Assembly (NCBI GenBank): GCA_001800135.1
Contig: MGUU01000011.1
Span: forward strand, 72,842-136,841
Source: Elusimicrobia bacterium RIFCSPLOWO2_02_FULL_39_32
GTDB lineage: Bacteria; Elusimicrobiota; Elusimicrobia; 2-02-FULL-39-32
DNA: 64,000 nucleotides
Direction of reading: 5' to 3'
Under the pieces are notes generated by a model that saw only the letters and a list, made by a program, of their open reading frames with translations, was not told the DNA's origin and ran no database searches. The translations under genes were made by a program, and so were the position numbers. Below, in pieces: positions 62,752 through 64,000 of this stretch (positions are counted from its first letter, which is position 1; each line of letters opens with the position of its first letter).

Positions 62752-63247
62752 TTTTCTTTTCGTTCTCTTCTTCTAAAACAATCTGAAAGAGTTCCTGTCC
62801 ATATTCCACAGGATCCCCATTTTTTACTAAAACCCTTGACACTTTACCAGTATAAGCGGAAAAAACCTCTTTTTTAATCTTCATGGCTTCCACAATCGCT
62901 ACTTTTTGGCCTGCAGTCACTCTCCCTCCCTCTACAGCCAAAGCAGGAAGGTCTCTTCCCATAGAGCTGTAAAATCGTCCGACAATCGGAGATCGAATGG
63001 AAAAAACAGGACTGGTTTCAGACTCTTTTTCTTTTTCTTTTATCTGCCCATTTTCCTGCAGACTCTTTTGATTTTTAATCGCAGCTACGCTCGATCTGCG
63101 CAAAACAATTTTCTTGCCGTTTCTTTCTATTTGAATCAATTCTAAATCCGTATTTTCCATAAAATTCAAAATATCTTTGAAAGTCTGTTTATCTGAGTCT
63201 GTCTGATTTTTTATAGAATTATTTTTTTGCGGATCGTTTTTATCCAT
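62744..63247 (-). CDS. accB: Biotin carboxyl carrier protein of acetyl-CoA carboxylase
   Basis: Carries biotin between AccC and the carboxyltransferase. An N-terminal charged region and flexible linker (about residues 1-85) precede the barrel domain starting SPIVGRFYSS. The biotinylated Lys is in VEAMKIKKEVFSAYTGKV near residue 122; the usual EAMKM is EAMKI here. Length 167 is typical. Downstream of efp, a common efp-accB-accC arrangement. Confidence 0.95.
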   Translation of the reverse strand: MDKNDPQKNNSIKNQTDSDKQTFKDILNFMENTDLELIQIERNGKKIVLRRSSVAAIKNQKSLQENGQIKEKEKESETSPVFSIRSPIVGRFYSSMGRDLPALAVEGGRVTAGQKVAIVEAMKIKKEVFSAYTGKVSRVLVKNGDPVEYGQELFQIVLEEENEKKNV

Positions 63248-63283
63248 TCTCTTTCATCCTTTGAACCAAAATATTACCTAATG

Positions 63284-63302
63284 TAGTGCGTCACACTAGT
63301 GT
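63284..63302. promoter_or_regulatory. Palindromic site between efp and accB
   Basis: ACACTAGTGT (63293-63302) is a perfect 10-base palindrome, and TAGTG (63284-63288) can also pair with CACTA (63294-63298). It lies in the 92-base gap before accB and could be an operator or mRNA hairpin. It does not match the FapR box well. Confidence 0.3.
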
Positions 63303-63339
63303 CCAAAAAATTTTCATTCTCTGCCATTCCTTATCGGAT

Positions 63340-63897
63340 TTAAACCCTGGACACATATTCGCCGGTGCGGGTATCTACGCGAATAGAATCTCCTTCTTTA
63401 ATAAAAAGAGGAACTGAAAGTTCCACCCCTGTTTCTAAGGTGGCGGGTTTAGTCATGTTGGAGACAGAATCACCCTTAATGCCTGGAACTGTTTGAACCA
63501 CTTTAAGCTCTACTGAAGCAGGCAAATCCAATGCTAAAAATTCTTCCCCTAAATAAAGAGCATCCACTTCTAAACCCTCTTTTAAAAATTTTAAAAGATC
63601 CTCCACTTTTTCCTTGGGAATAGTAATTTGTTCATAAGTTGCCACATCCATAAAAGTGCAGGCTCTCTCATCGCTATAAAGAAACTGATTTTTCTTTCTC
63701 TGCATGCTGGCTTCTTTAAATTTTTCTCCAGACTTAAAAGTTTGATCTATAATAGAACCTGTGCGCACATTTTTTAGTTTGGTGCGCATCACAGCTCCCC
63801 CTTTACCGGGTTTATGATGCTGGAACCAAACCACTTGATAAATGGCTCCCTCACTTTCAAAAAGAATGCCGTTTTTAAAATCTGCTGTGCTAATCAT
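63340..63897 (-). CDS. efp: Elongation factor P
   Basis: Relieves ribosome stalling at polyproline. Domain I has [25 protein letters not shown] with the tip Lys (KPGKGGA, about residue 32) that may be modified. Domain II holds [22 protein letters not shown]; domain III ends in [30 protein letters not shown]. Length 185 is typical. Its ATG overlaps the TGA of the upstream peptidase gene (ATGA). No modification genes (epmA, epmB, earP) are in the window. Confidence 0.97.
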   Translation of the reverse strand: MISTADFKNGILFESEGAIYQVVWFQHHKPGKGGAVMRTKLKNVRTGSIIDQTFKSGEKFKEASMQRKKNQFLYSDERACTFMDVATYEQITIPKEKVEDLLKFLKEGLEVDALYLGEEFLALDLPASVELKVVQTVPGIKGDSVSNMTKPATLETGVELSVPLFIKEGDSIRVDTRTGEYVSRV

Positions 63898-64000
63898 TTA
63901 GTTAAAACCTCACATCCATTTTTTTTAACAAGCAACGTATCTTCAATGCGTACGCCAAACTCACCCGGCAGATAAATGCCAGGCTCCACTGTTACGATCA
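63894..64000 (-). CDS. M24-family aminopeptidase (Xaa-Pro type), C-terminal fragment cut by the window edge
   Basis: Only the last 34 codons are inside the window. They read [20 protein letters not shown] then [14 protein letters not shown] and a stop. The EPGIY and RIEDT motifs carry the final metal-ligand glutamates of aminopeptidase P and prolidase (M24B), distinct from Map. M24B-efp is a common gene pair. The TGA overlaps the efp ATG. The rest lies beyond 64000. Confidence 0.85.
   Translation of the reverse strand, partial: IVTVEPGIYLPGEFGVRIEDTLLVKKNGCEVLTK

Noticed and set aside
1-64000. CRISPR array, prophage or antiphage island
   Set aside because: No regularly spaced short repeats, cas genes, phage structural genes or integrase were seen on either strand.

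Overview
The window looks like a chromosomal segment from an AT-rich, didermic bacterium. The best guess is the phylum Omnitrophota (candidate division OP3). This rests on LpxA and RfaE2 (lipopolysaccharide), MreBCD/RodA/PBP2, the LL-diaminopimelate aminotransferase route to lysine, a TIGR03960-type radical SAM protein, and a giant multi-domain protein of a kind reported from that phylum. The assignment is inference; no rRNA gene is present. I see no tRNA, rRNA, CRISPR array or prophage, and no gene-free stretch longer than about 250 bases.

Layout, left to right. (1) 0.1-8.2 kb: mixed genes. These are a family 2 glycosyltransferase, a GH13 alpha-amylase-like enzyme, an Fe-S endonuclease III-like DNA glycosylase whose 5' end abuts a decayed IS3-family element, a CPA2 cation/proton antiporter, a gamma-carbonic anhydrase-like protein and a DegT-family aminotransferase. 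(2) 8.3-17.2 kb, plus strand: argG-argH, then lysA-dapF-dapA-dapB with overlapping ends, then a FAH-family enzyme, a small membrane protein and dapL. Together dapA, dapB, dapL, dapF and lysA give the complete route from aspartate semialdehyde to lysine, with DapL bypassing the acylated intermediates. (3) 17.4-33.5 kb: a peptidoglycan-sugar salvage region. It holds a NamZ/DUF1343 exo-muramidase, AnmK, a purine nucleoside phosphorylase, MurQ, a sodium:solute symporter and, beyond the giant gene, NagZ and a BadF/MurK-like sugar kinase. In the middle sits a ~2,420-residue protein that combines a ChaN/TraB-like domain, two nearly identical membrane modules and a B12-binding/radical SAM enzyme. (4) 33.6-34.1 kb: a DUF4258/YgiT-zinc-finger pair resembling a toxin-antitoxin module, next to a ~95-base repeat whose inverted partner lies beside the IS3 remnant at 4.0 kb.

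(5) 34.2-64.0 kb: about 30 kb on the minus strand with almost no gaps. In transcription order it holds pepP/M24 (cut by the edge), efp, accB, accC, rfaE2, a ThiD2-like gene, thiE, thrB, lysC, cimA, a degenerate ilvD, ilvB, ilvN, ilvC, secY, adk, map, infA, rpmJ, rpsM, rpsK, rpsD, rpoA, rplQ, mreB, mreC, mreD, mrdA, rodA, a TIGR03960 radical SAM gene, rng and lpxA. Amino-acid synthesis thus runs straight into the tail of the spc/alpha ribosomal operon and then into the cell-shape genes.

The most unusual items are the giant chimeric protein with its internally duplicated membrane module, an IlvD homologue that has lost nearly all of its metal-binding residues inside an otherwise normal ilv operon, the dispersed inverted repeat, tandem hairpins just ahead of the RNase G/E gene, and several plus-strand lead genes whose extended -10 elements lie so close to the start codon that the mRNAs may be leaderless.
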